Assembly (NCBI GenBank): GCA_947449315.1 | Contig: CANFRC010000001.1 | Coordinates: 62,001 to 126,000, forward strand | Reading direction: 5' to 3' | Length of the DNA stretch: 64,000 nt | Origin: Bacteroidota bacterium | GTDB lineage: Bacteria; Bacteroidota; Bacteroidia; 2-12-FULL-35-15 | Shown: positions 1 through 8,007 of the stretch, in pieces | How the letters are laid out: every line of letters starts with the position of its first letter | Numbering within the stretch: the first letter of the stretch is position 1 | Position numbers and translations under genes: made by a program | The notes under the pieces: model-generated | Database searches by the model: none | What the model was told of the DNA's origin: nothing | Seen by the model: only the letters and a program-made list of their open reading frames with translations

Positions 1-460
1 GGTCTTTATACACTTCATAGGCTTGTCCGTATGGAATACTTACAAATAGGGGAATGCATTTTTCGACATCTTTAACACTGTATAATGGTTTTAGAGGCTC
101 TTCGCCTCGTTTCATTCTTCTTTTATTTAAAAAACGGATATCGTTTTCCTGAATGTGAGCACTATCGGTTAGCATTATGCGACAAAGATCCAGTGTAGCA
201 GCGGTACAAATGATAGGTCCTCTGAACCCTTGTTTTACCAGATTGGGGATATTGCCTGAATGATCAATGTGTGCATGAGAAAGGATAAGAAAATCAATAC
301 TTGCAGGATCAAAATTAAAATTACGGTTTAAGCCATCCGTTTCTGTGCCATGTCCTTGAAAAAAACCGCAATCCAGTAATATTTTTTTACCATCTGTAGT
401 TGTGATCAAATGTTTACTACCAGTGACAGTTCGGGCTGCTCCTAAAAATTGAATCTTCAT
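1..460 (-). CDS. MBL-fold beta-CASP-type RNA exonuclease/hydrolase, N-terminal part
   Basis: The gene runs off the left edge; the start is the ATG at 460-458, giving 153 visible residues. The N-terminus opens like metallo-beta-lactamase-fold nucleases of the YSH1/CPSF-73-like group, with a GAARTVTGS strand. The zinc-binding HAHIDH signature follows at about residues 62-67. A long insert with Arg/Lys-rich sequence (KRRMKRGEE) follows, as in this family, which is normally about 450 residues. Known members are RNA exo- or endonucleases acting in the cytoplasm; the exact substrate cannot be told from this fragment. It is transcribed away from the peroxidase gene on the right, so the two have separate promoters. 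Confidence 0.85.
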   Translation of the reverse strand, partial: MKIQFLGAARTVTGSKHLITTTDGKKILLDCGFFQGHGTETDGLNRNFNFDPASIDFLILSHAHIDHSGNIPNLVKQGFRGPIICTAATLDLCRIMLTDSAHIQENDIRFLNKRRMKRGEEPLKPLYSVKDVEKCIPLFVSIPYGQAYEVYKD

Positions 461-554
461 ATATCAGTCAAATTTTCAACAAAGATACAATCAAATAAAC
501 ACGGTATTCATATTATTTTCATTTCGAACAAATTCCTGTTCTGTTTGTTTTTTG

Positions 555-562
555 TACATTTG
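555..562 (+). promoter_or_regulatory. -7 box (TACATTTG) for the peroxidase gene
   Basis: TACATTTG matches the Bacteroidota TAnnTTTG element and ends 24 bases before the ATG at 587. No clear TTG lies at the expected -33 spacing, so the promoter is supported by the -7 box only. Confidence 0.5.
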
Positions 563-586
563 ATAACCTAAAATAAATTAAACGCC

Positions 587-1138
587 ATGAAACTAAAATT
601 CTCTTTTCTGATTCTTGTTGTAGTTGGATTAACAGCCTTTACTGTTAAACAAAGCAGCACATCATTCTATGACCTGAAAACCAAAACAATTGACGGCAAA
701 GCTTTTAACATGGCTGACCTGAAAGGTAAAAAAGTTTTGCTAGTAAATACAGCTTCCAAATGCGGTTATACACCTCAATATGAAGATCTGCAAAAATTAT
801 ACAACGATTATAAGGATAAGAATTTTGTAATTATAGGCTTCCCCGCAAACAATTTTATGCACCAGGAACCGGGAACAAACGATGAAATAAAAGAGTTTTG
901 CACTAAAAATTATGGTGTTACTTTTCAAATGATGCAAAAAATATCCGTGAAAGGCGATGATATGGATCCTATCTATAAATGGCTTACACAAAAGGCTTTG
1001 AATGGTAAAATGGATTCTTCAGTAAAATGGAATTTTCAGAAATACATGATTGATGAAAAAGGAAATTTAGTAGATGTAGTTTATTCGAACGATAAACCAA
1101 ATTGTGATAAAATTGTAAATTGGATAAACGGGAAATAA
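587..1138 (+). CDS. Glutathione peroxidase family thiol peroxidase, exported
   Basis: A 183-residue thioredoxin-fold peroxidase with an N-terminal hydrophobic signal (residues 1-20), so it probably acts in the periplasm or at the envelope. The peroxidatic Cys59 lies in NTASKCGYTPQ. The WNF motif (Trp148, Asn149) supplies two of the four catalytic-tetrad residues. The usual FPCNQF is FPANNF at 85-90, so the tetrad glutamine is replaced by asparagine. Cys105 (EFC) fits the resolving cysteine of thioredoxin-dependent members. I infer a thioredoxin-dependent hydroperoxide reductase rather than a glutathione enzyme, because bacteria of this phylum use bacillithiol (see bshB1 next door). Confidence 0.88.
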   Translation: MKLKFSFLILVVVGLTAFTVKQSSTSFYDLKTKTIDGKAFNMADLKGKKVLLVNTASKCGYTPQYEDLQKLYNDYKDKNFVIIGFPANNFMHQEPGTNDEIKEFCTKNYGVTFQMMQKISVKGDDMDPIYKWLTQKALNGKMDSSVKWNFQKYMIDEKGNLVDVVYSNDKPNCDKIVNWINGK

Positions 1139-1212
1139 ATAATACGGAAGTTTAATTTCGGATCTTGATTTCTCCCCCTTATTGAAACTGTCTTCTTATT
1201 AATTGGCTTTAT

Positions 1213-1929
1213 ATGAAACTTGATATCCTTGCTATTGGTGTGCACCCTGACGATGTTGAATTGTCTTGTTCTGGAACCTTATTGAAGCATATTGCTATGG
1301 GCAAAAAATGCGGAATACTGGACCTTACTTGTGGTGAATTAGGTACCAGAGGAAGTGGTGAATTGCGATTGGTTGAAGCAGCAAATGCAGCAAAAATATT
1401 GGGAGTCAGCGTACGTGAAAATTTAAAAATGGCAGATGGCTTCTTTAAAAATGATAAAGAACATCAGTTAGAGATCATAAAAATAATTAGAGAATATCAA
1501 CCTGAAATAATCCTTTGTAATGCTGTTTCCGACCGTCATCCTGATCATGCAAGAGCATCTGAATTGGTTTCGGATGCATGCTTTTACACTGGACTGATAA
1601 AAGTGCCAACCACCTTCAACGGGAAAGAACAAGCGGCATGGCGCCCTAAAGCGGTTTATCATTATATTCAGGACCGTCAGCTAAAACCCGATTTTGTTGT
1701 TGATATAACTTCTTTTATTGATAAAAAAATGGAGGCGATCAACGCCTTTAAATCTCAGTTTTATGATCCGAATTCTAAAGAACCTGAATCACCAATTTCT
1801 GTTGCCAACTTTTTTGATGTTGTAAAAGGGAAAATGAGTGTTTTTGGTCGTGATGCAGGTTATGACTATGCAGAAGGGTTTACTGTTGAACGTACTATGG
1901 GGGTGAACAATTTATTCGATTTGAAATAA
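1213..1929 (+). CDS. bshB1: Bacillithiol biosynthesis deacetylase BshB1
   Basis: A 238-residue LmbE/PIG-L-type zinc deacetylase. It carries the metal site HPDD at residues 11-14 and a second HPDH near 108-111, in the order of the BshB1 family and at full length. The enzyme removes the acetyl group from GlcNAc-malate, the second step of bacillithiol synthesis, in the cytoplasm. It lies 74 bases downstream of the peroxidase on the same strand, and a thiol peroxidase next to a low-molecular-weight thiol gene makes functional sense. No clear promoter is visible in the short gap, so cotranscription with the peroxidase is possible. Confidence 0.92.
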   Translation: MKLDILAIGVHPDDVELSCSGTLLKHIAMGKKCGILDLTCGELGTRGSGELRLVEAANAAKILGVSVRENLKMADGFFKNDKEHQLEIIKIIREYQPEIILCNAVSDRHPDHARASELVSDACFYTGLIKVPTTFNGKEQAAWRPKAVYHYIQDRQLKPDFVVDITSFIDKKMEAINAFKSQFYDPNSKEPESPISVANFFDVVKGKMSVFGRDAGYDYAEGFTVERTMGVNNLFDLK

Positions 1930-1942
1930 TTCCTGTTTCATT

Positions 1943-2278
1943 TTACTGAACTTTTATTGCTCCTTGTTCGGATGAATTGGTTGTATGGTAATTGCAATAA
2001 AAATAGAAGATTCCAAGCGTATTGAACGTGTATGAAAACGTTCCCCCACTTTTTATTTTTCCACTATCGAAATTCCCTGTTGATGTTACCGTGTGATCTG
2101 CATTGTCTTTGTTGGTGAAAGTGACGGTGCTTCCAAGTGTAACAACTAATTGTGTAGGATTAAAAGCCTTGTATTCTAGCCATATTTCATTCGGCCCCGG
2201 TGTGCCATTGTCTTTTTTACTGCAGCTGATAGGAATAATTGCCAATAAGAAAAGTAGTAAAAGGAATTTTATTCTCAT
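1943..2278 (-). CDS. Plastocyanin/cupredoxin-domain lipoprotein
   Basis: A 111-residue protein with a lipoprotein signal: the lipobox ends at Cys19 (IPISC), followed by KKDN. The remainder is one cupredoxin domain. His62 and the C-terminal CNYH (Cys95, His98) correspond to three type-1 copper ligands. The expected axial methionine a few residues after the second His is not present; Gln105 could replace it, as in stellacyanin-like proteins. It would be an envelope electron carrier or copper binder. It converges on bshB1 with only a 13-base gap, and no strong terminator is visible. Confidence 0.82.
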   Translation of the reverse strand: MRIKFLLLLFLLAIIPISCSKKDNGTPGPNEIWLEYKAFNPTQLVVTLGSTVTFTNKDNADHTVTSTGNFDSGKIKSGGTFSYTFNTLGIFYFYCNYHTTNSSEQGAIKVQ

Positions 2279-2302
2279 GTTGAGCGCTTAGAATCTGTTT
2301 AA

Positions 2303-2310
2303 CAAATATA
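2303..2310 (-). promoter_or_regulatory. -7 box for the cupredoxin lipoprotein
   Basis: Read on the minus strand this is TATATTTG, an exact TAnnTTTG match, 24 bases before the ATG at 2278. I see no TTG at the right spacing upstream. Confidence 0.5.
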
Positions 2311-2450
2311 CATAAACAAATCCATCAGGTAAAGCAAGAAATTCAGAAGCTGCTTTTCGGCTTTAATACATCGGCTGTTACCTCTTGAAATTTATTTATT
2401 TTTCTCCTCAAAAATTATTAAATTCGCATTCTTAAAAAAATAATAGAAAT

Positions 2451-3794
2451 ATGTTTGATAGTTTAAGTGATAAGCTGGAGCGCGCCTTTAAAGTATTAAA
2501 AGGGCAAGGGAAAATTTCAGAAATAAATGTTTCAGAAACAGTTAAGGAGATCCGCAAAGCTTTATTGGATGCCGATGTTAACTATAAAGTTGCTAAACAA
2601 TTTACAGATACTGTAAAAGAGAAAGCATTGGGTCAAAACGTTTTGACATCCATTTCTCCTGGTCAGCTATTAACCAAGATCACACATGATGAGCTAGCTA
2701 GCCTTATGGGCGGAGAGAGCACCGATATAAAACTAACTGGTAATCCTACAGTGATCCTGATGGCAGGTTTGCAAGGTTCTGGTAAAACAACCTTTTCAGG
2801 TAAATTAGCAAATCATTTAAAAAATAAAAGAGGCAAAAAACCTTTGTTGGTTGCCTGTGATATCTACCGTCCTGCTGCAATAGATCAATTACATGTGCTG
2901 GGTGAACAAATAGGTGTAGATGTTTTTTCTGACAGAGAAAACAAAGATGCGGTTTCTATTGCTCAGAAAGGGATAGCGCATGCAAAACTCAATGGTAACT
3001 CTGTGGTTATTATAGATACTGCAGGTCGTTTAGCGGTTGATGAGCAAATGATGAATGAAATTGCTGCAGTAAAAGGCGCAGTTAATCCGAATGAGATCTT
3101 GTTTGTGGTCGATGCTATGACAGGTCAGGATGCTGTGAATACAGCTAAAACATTTAATGAACGCTTGAATTTTGATGGTGTTGTACTTACAAAATTAGAT
3201 GGTGATACCCGCGGTGGTGCAGCTTTATCCATACTTTCTGTTGTAAACAAACCAATTAAATTTGTTGGTACGGGAGAAAAGATGGACGCAATTGATGTGT
3301 TTCATCCAAGCCGAATGGCAGACCGTATTTTGGGAATGGGTGACGTTGTTACATTAGTAGAACGTGCTCAGGAACAATATAACGTTGAGGAAGCTCGTAA
3401 GCTTCAAAAGAAAATCGCTAAGAATCAATTTACCTTCAACGATTTTTTATCACAACTTCAGCAGATAAAAAAAATGGGAAATATCAAGGATCTTGTGGGG
3501 ATGATACCGGGTGTCGGGAAAGCATTGAAGAACGCAGATATAAATGACAATGCTTTTACTAGCATCGAAGCGATTATTCATTCCATGACTCCATTTGAGC
3601 GTGAAAATCCAGATTCCTTAACAGGAAAAAGAAGAGAACGTATTGCAAAAGGCAGCGGAACAACTATACAGGATGTGAATCGATTGGTGAAACAGTTTGA
3701 TGATACCCGCAAAATGATGAAGATGATGGGCAACAAAGAAAACATGGCGAAGATGATGCAGCAAATGAAGAACATGCCTGGAATGGGACGATAA
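2451..3794 (+). CDS. ffh: Signal recognition particle protein Ffh
   Basis: A 447-residue SRP54-type GTPase, full length. The N domain is helical (residues 1-90). The G domain carries GLQGSGKTT at 106-114, DTAGR, and TKLDG. The C-terminal M domain ends in a methionine-rich tail (MMKMMGNKEN...MMQQM) that binds signal peptides and 4.5S RNA. It targets nascent inner-membrane proteins to FtsY/SecYEG. A variant -7 box, TAAATTCG, lies at 2419-2426, but no good -33 element is visible. folD follows after 42 bases, so the two may be cotranscribed. Confidence 0.97.
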   Translation: MFDSLSDKLERAFKVLKGQGKISEINVSETVKEIRKALLDADVNYKVAKQFTDTVKEKALGQNVLTSISPGQLLTKITHDELASLMGGESTDIKLTGNPTVILMAGLQGSGKTTFSGKLANHLKNKRGKKPLLVACDIYRPAAIDQLHVLGEQIGVDVFSDRENKDAVSIAQKGIAHAKLNGNSVVIIDTAGRLAVDEQMMNEIAAVKGAVNPNEILFVVDAMTGQDAVNTAKTFNERLNFDGVVLTKLDGDTRGGAALSILSVVNKPIKFVGTGEKMDAIDVFHPSRMADRILGMGDVVTLVERAQEQYNVEEARKLQKKIAKNQFTFNDFLSQLQQIKKMGNIKDLVGMIPGVGKALKNADINDNAFTSIEAIIHSMTPFERENPDSLTGKRRERIAKGSGTTIQDVNRLVKQFDDTRKMMKMMGNKENMAKMMQQMKNMPGMGR

Positions 3795-3836
3795 TTCGTT
3801 AGAATTCAAAGTAGAAAGTTCAATCTTAAATGTGGT

Positions 3837-4721
3837 ATGGCAATAGTAATAGACGGTAAATTAATTTCACAGCAGATTCAGGAAGAGTTAGCTCTTGAAG
3901 TGAAAACGATCAAAACAAATGGCGGTAAAACACCTCATTTGGCGGCTATTTTGGTTGGAAATGACGGAGCTAGTGAAACCTATGTAGGCGCGAAAGTGAA
4001 GGCATGCGAGAAGATCGGCTTTAAATCTACCTTGGTTCGTTTGTCGCAAGATACCACCGAGCAAGAACTTTTATACATCATTAAAGGATTAAATGCAGAT
4101 GCGGATATTGACGGATACATTGTTCAGTTGCCGCTTCCGAAACATATCAACGAACAACATATAATTGAAGCGGTTGATCCTAAAAAAGATGTGGATGGTT
4201 TTCATCCGCAAAGTGTAGGGCGTATGGCACTGAATTTACCAACGTATCTTCCTGCAACTCCTTATGGAATCCTGCAATTGTTGGAACGTTATAAAATAGA
4301 AACAGTAGGAAAGCATTGTGTGGTCATTGGCCGCAGTCATATTGTTGGATCTCCCATGAGTATTTTGATGGCACGAAACACCAATCCTGGAAACTGTACG
4401 GTTACCATGTGTCATAGCAGAACAGCGAATCTGAAAGAGTTTACGTTGAAAGCCGATATTATAATTGTAGCACTTGGTAAACCGGAATTTCTGACTGCAG
4501 ATATGGTAAAGGATGGAGTAGTAGTGATCGATGTTGGAATTACCCGTGTTACATCTGATTCAACTAAAAGTGGTTTTAAATTATTGGGTGATGTGAAATA
4601 TGATGAAGTAGCTGCAAAGTCATCTTTTATTACACCGGTTCCTGGTGGAGTAGGTCCGATGACCATTGCTTCTTTATTAGTCAATACATTGAAAGCAAGT
4701 AAAAAAGAAGTTTATAAATAA
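3837..4721 (+). CDS. folD: Bifunctional methylenetetrahydrofolate dehydrogenase/cyclohydrolase FolD
   Basis: A 294-residue cytoplasmic enzyme of one-carbon metabolism. It interconverts 5,10-methylene-THF, methenyl-THF and 10-formyl-THF with NADP. Family signatures are in order: the [17 protein letters not shown] region with the catalytic Lys, the [11 protein letters not shown] motif, KDVDGFHP, and the NADP-binding [10 protein letters not shown]. The end carries [13 protein letters not shown]. Length and start (ATG directly before AIVIDGK) are typical. Confidence 0.97.
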   Translation: MAIVIDGKLISQQIQEELALEVKTIKTNGGKTPHLAAILVGNDGASETYVGAKVKACEKIGFKSTLVRLSQDTTEQELLYIIKGLNADADIDGYIVQLPLPKHINEQHIIEAVDPKKDVDGFHPQSVGRMALNLPTYLPATPYGILQLLERYKIETVGKHCVVIGRSHIVGSPMSILMARNTNPGNCTVTMCHSRTANLKEFTLKADIIIVALGKPEFLTADMVKDGVVVIDVGITRVTSDSTKSGFKLLGDVKYDEVAAKSSFITPVPGGVGPMTIASLLVNTLKASKKEVYK

Positions 4722-4810
4722 ATTACATTCTTACTGCAAACACAAGTACTTCGTCCGCTTGTTCTTTATTTGTTTCGCAGCTTTTAACTTTTTCCAAGTG
4801 TTATTTCCTG

Positions 4811-5266
4811 TTACTTTTTACTTTTTTTAGCTTTCTTTTTAAGCGCAGCTCTTTCCTTATCTAATTTGATATTGTAACGGATGTCTTTCCAATATTCAGC
4901 GCCATAGCTCACAAAAATCTCTTCACCAGCCTTGATATTTTTTTCTGCCTTTATCCAACCGCTGTTCTTATAAACAACATAACAGGCATTGTTTTTCACA
5001 CCTTTTATTTTATTTAAACCTCTCGCATCATTGGCATAACGTGCCAATTCATTAGGAGTATAAAATGCATCAATACATTTTTTCTTAGAAATATAAAAAG
5101 CGTATCCGAAAATATCTTTTTCAGCGCGGCGGTCTAATTCAGCCTCCGTAACCACTTCACCAAGGTATTCGATAAAACGTTCTCCTTTTTTGATATCACG
5201 TTTTGTAAATAATCCTTTTCCTGCATCAGGAAGGCTTGATTTTTTAACGACTAGGTCTTTGGACAT
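4811..5266 (-). CDS. SET-domain protein (putative lysine methyltransferase)
   Basis: A 151-residue stand-alone SET domain with a very basic C-terminal tail (ALKKKAKKSKK). It shows the GKGLF opening, a YLGE segment, the RYANDAR segment at the place of the usual NH motif, and the closing EIFVSYGAEYW with the conserved Tyr. No pre-SET or post-SET cysteines are present. Small bacterial SET proteins are predicted S-adenosylmethionine-dependent protein lysine methyltransferases with mostly unknown targets. Its neighbour rpsA lies divergently about 640 bases away; there is no evidence that it is the substrate. Confidence 0.8.
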   Translation of the reverse strand: MSKDLVVKKSSLPDAGKGLFTKRDIKKGERFIEYLGEVVTEAELDRRAEKDIFGYAFYISKKKCIDAFYTPNELARYANDARGLNKIKGVKNNACYVVYKNSGWIKAEKNIKAGEEIFVSYGAEYWKDIRYNIKLDKERAALKKKAKKSKK

Positions 5267-5756
5267 ATAGGTTATTTAAGGGCGTAAAAGTAACAAAACC
5301 TTTGGAAGTATTTTATTTATTTGAAAAATTATGCCGTTTAGCCATTTCTTTTTTAATCTTTCACTATTACTCTTGGTTTCACCTTCTGCTATCTTTTGCA
5401 ATTCTTTTTTTTGCTTTGCGTTAGATCTAAATTTATTGATAGCTATTTGCATAATTCGGGTTGCGTATTTTTTCTGCCAGTTTTTTATTTTTTTTAGGAA
5501 ATTGAAGGAGATGACATTTCCATTTTTCGAGTCCTGATAAAAAACAGTCCATGAAAAAAGGGAGGGTAAAAGTCGGGATCAAAAATGGATTTTCTGGACT
5601 GTTAATTTACTGAGTGGAACCCTGTTTATATTTTTTTTGATTTTTTTTAAAAAATATAAATAATTGTATTTCAGTAGTTTAAGGTATTTTTATGAAGTAA
5701 AGGATAAATAAGAATAGGCAGATAATTAAAAACTATTAAAAAAAATTAATTTCCAC

Positions 5757-5786
5757 TTGCCATCACATTTGATTTTATTATCTTTG
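5757..5786 (+). promoter_or_regulatory. rpsA promoter
   Basis: TTG at 5757-5759, 19 bases, then TATCTTTG at 5779-5786. This is a full match to the Bacteroidota -33/-7 promoter. Transcription should begin near 5791, leaving a leader of about 110 bases before the ATG at 5905. Confidence 0.7.
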
Positions 5787-5876
5787 TGTCCCTTAAAAAA
5801 AGGCGTAAATAAAAAAATGAAGTATTAACCTCTTCAATTACACTAAAAACAAGTAATTGGATACAAAACAAAGTAG

Positions 5877-5893
5877 CCGGAGCAGTTTTCCGG
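5877..5893 (+). promoter_or_regulatory. Small hairpin in the rpsA leader
   Basis: CCGGA at 5877-5881 and TCCGG at 5889-5893 can pair with a 7-base loop, ending 11 bases before the start codon of rpsA. It is one of the few GC-rich stems in this AT-rich leader and could be an autoregulatory S1 binding site. This is inference only. Confidence 0.35.
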
Positions 5894-5904
5894 AAAAAAA
5901 TAAC

Positions 5905-7719
5905 ATGGCAGAATCAGTAGAAGCACCAGTAACATTAGAAGCATTCGATTGGAACGCAGTTGGAAACAAAGGAGAGACGTATTCTAAAGCAGAACGCGAT
6001 CAATACGATTCTTTGTATGAGAAAACATTGAAATCAGTTGCACCAAACGAAATTATCGATGGTAAAGTTGTTGCTAAAAACAGTAAGGAAGTAGTAGTAA
6101 ACATTGGATACAAGTCTGATGGTGTGGTTCAATTGACAGAGTTCCGTTACAATCCGGATCTTAAAATTGGAGATATCGTTGAAGTATATGTTGAAAGCCA
6201 AGAGGATAAAAGCGGTCAGTTGATCCTTTCTCACAAAACGGCTCGTGCTATGAAATCATGGGAACGTGTTAATCAAGCGCTGGCTAACGATGAAATCATT
6301 AAAGGATATGTAAAATGTCGTACGAAAGGTGGTTTGATTGCTGATGTATTCGGTATTGAAGCATTTTTACCAGGTTCACAAATTGATGTGAAACCAATCC
6401 GTGATTACGATGTATATGTAGGAAAAACAATGGAATTCAAAGTTGTTAAGATCAACAATGAATTTAAAAATATAGTTGTATCTCATAAAGCGCTTATTGA
6501 AGCTGAATTAGAGCAACAGAAAAAAGAGATCATCTCTAAATTAGAAAAAGGACAAGTATTAGAAGGTACTGTAAAAAATATTACTTCTTATGGTGTGTTC
6601 ATCGATTTAGGTGGAGTTGATGGTTTGGTTCATATCACTGACTTATCATGGGGCCGTATCAATCATCCAGAAGAGATCGTTAAATTGGATCAGAAGATCA
6701 ATGTTGTTATCCTTGATTTCGACAATGAGAAAAAACGTATTGCATTGGGCTTGAAACAACTTTCTGCGCATCCATGGGATAATTTGAAAGCGGATCTTGC
6801 TGTAGGTGATAAAGTAAAAGGAAAAGTAGTTGTGATTGCTGATTACGGTGCTTTTGTTGAAATTCAACCGGGTGTAGAAGGTTTGATCCACGTTTCTGAA
6901 ATGAGCTGGAGTCAGCATTTACGTACAGCCCACGATTTCTTAAAAGTGGGTGATGAAGTACAAGCTGTTGTGTTAACACTTGACCGTGAAGAGCGCAAAA
7001 TGTCATTAGGTATCAAACAATTAATGCCTGATCCATGGAGCAATGTAATTACTAAATACGCGAAAGGAACTAAGCACGCTGCAACAGTTCGCAACTTTAC
7101 CAACTTTGGTATCTTTGTTGAATTAGAAGAAGGTGTGGATGGTTTAATTCATATTTCTGACCTTTCTTGGTCTAAAAAGATCAAACATCCATCAGAATTC
7201 ACTAAGATCGGTGATAAGATTGATGTTGTTGTTTTAGAAATTGATGGTGAAAACCGCAGATTGAGTTTAGGACACAAGCAATTGGAAGAAAATCCATGGG
7301 ATGTGTTTGAAACAATCTTTACTGAGAATTCACTTCACCAAGGAACAATTACCAGTGTAATGGAAAAAGGCGCTATCGTTTCTATGCCATACGGTGTTGA
7401 AGCATTCTGCCCAACACGTCACTCTGTAAAAGCTGATGGAACATCTGCGAAAGTAGAAGAGACATTAGAGTTTAAAGTGTTAGAATTTAATAAAGAAGGC
7501 AAAAAAATCATCGTATCTCATAGCAAGATCAATGAAGAAGTAACTGCTGCTGAAAAAGCTGCTGTTGCAACTGAAAAGAAAGCTGCTGGAGATGATGCTA
7601 AAAAAGCTGCTAAAAAAGTAAAAGACAGTGTTGAAAAAACAACACTAGGCGATATGGATGTTCTTTCAAATCTGAAAGCAGATATGGAAGAGTCAGAAAA
7701 AAAGTCTAAAAAGTCTTAA
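5905..7719 (+). CDS. rpsA: 30S ribosomal protein S1
   Basis: 604 residues with six S1 (OB-fold) repeats. Repeats 1 and 2 are degenerate, with cores VVNIGYKSDGVV and IADVFGIEAFLPGSQ. Repeats 3, 4 and 5 are canonical, each ending in GL(V/I)H(I/V)S(D/E)(L/M)SW or close to it. Repeat 6 (MEKGAIVSMPYGVEAF) is degenerate again. A Lys/Ala-rich tail follows. S1 holds mRNA on the small subunit, which is especially relevant in a phylum that initiates largely without Shine-Dalgarno pairing. I chose the ATG at 5905 (MAESVEAP); an in-frame TTG at 5857 would add 16 residues unlike the family. The gene is monocistronic, with its own promoter and a strong terminator. Confidence 0.95.
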   Translation: MAESVEAPVTLEAFDWNAVGNKGETYSKAERDQYDSLYEKTLKSVAPNEIIDGKVVAKNSKEVVVNIGYKSDGVVQLTEFRYNPDLKIGDIVEVYVESQEDKSGQLILSHKTARAMKSWERVNQALANDEIIKGYVKCRTKGGLIADVFGIEAFLPGSQIDVKPIRDYDVYVGKTMEFKVVKINNEFKNIVVSHKALIEAELEQQKKEIISKLEKGQVLEGTVKNITSYGVFIDLGGVDGLVHITDLSWGRINHPEEIVKLDQKINVVILDFDNEKKRIALGLKQLSAHPWDNLKADLAVGDKVKGKVVVIADYGAFVEIQPGVEGLIHVSEMSWSQHLRTAHDFLKVGDEVQAVVLTLDREERKMSLGIKQLMPDPWSNVITKYAKGTKHAATVRNFTNFGIFVELEEGVDGLIHISDLSWSKKIKHPSEFTKIGDKIDVVVLEIDGENRRLSLGHKQLEENPWDVFETIFTENSLHQGTITSVMEKGAIVSMPYGVEAFCPTRHSVKADGTSAKVEETLEFKVLEFNKEGKKIIVSHSKINEEVTAAEKAAVATEKKAAGDDAKKAAKKVKDSVEKTTLGDMDVLSNLKADMEESEKKSKKS

Positions 7720-7782
7720 TCGAATTTTGCGAGTCTTACGCGGCTCACAAAATCTAAAGAATCACGCCATGGTTTTTTAGAG

Positions 7783-7814
7783 AAAACGCCCCCTTCATAG
7801 TGGGGCGTTTTTTT
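7783..7814 (+). terminator. rpsA rho-independent terminator
   Basis: AAAACGCCCC at 7783-7792 pairs with GGGGCGTTTT at 7802-7811, and a run of T follows on the plus strand. A near-perfect intrinsic terminator 64 bases after the rpsA stop. Confidence 0.9.
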
Positions 7815-7959
7815 ATGCTTAAAATAAACCTTTTTATAATATTATTTTTTGCTGATCCCCTGAGCTAAGTCGTGAATATTAAAATCAATATCAAAAAAGC
7901 GCTCATTTCAGGAGCGATCCACTTCTTAGGTTTCATAACTTTAACATGTAGAAGAAACA

Positions 7960-7989
7960 TTGTTATAACCCATTAATTCACTATTTTCG
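7960..7989 (+). promoter_or_regulatory. Promoter of the large T9SS protein gene
   Basis: TTG at 7960-7962, 19 bases, then TATTTTCG at 7982-7989. This is a TTCG variant of the -7 box, seen also before gyrA. The ATG at 8008 follows 19 bases after the box. Confidence 0.55.
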
Positions 7990-8007
7990 CGTACCAAAAA
8001 ATAACCT

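Larger units (their letters stand above)
5267..5904. other. Long intergenic region with possible decayed coding sequence and the rpsA leader
   Basis: This 638-base stretch separates the SET gene and rpsA. On the minus strand, 5570-5278 is open for 97 codons without a good start. A second minus-strand frame gives a 39-residue reading frame at 5552-5433. The two frames overlap around an A8 run at about 5490, which looks like one lysine-rich small gene broken by a frameshift or simply chance in AT-rich DNA. A 9-base inverted repeat, AACAGTCCA at 5543-5551 and TGGACTGTT at 5595-5603, flanks a 43-base loop. The right third holds the rpsA promoter and leader. Confidence 0.4.

Noticed and set aside
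5331-5537. A plus-strand 68-codon frame rich in Phe and Leu
   Set aside because: The opposite strand of a lysine-rich AT-rich region naturally gives Phe/Leu-rich frames. It has no promoter and no recognisable protein features.
5857-5904. TTG at 5857 as the rpsA start
   Set aside because: The added 16 residues do not look like S1 and contain the leader hairpin; ATG at 5905 gives a family-typical N-terminus.
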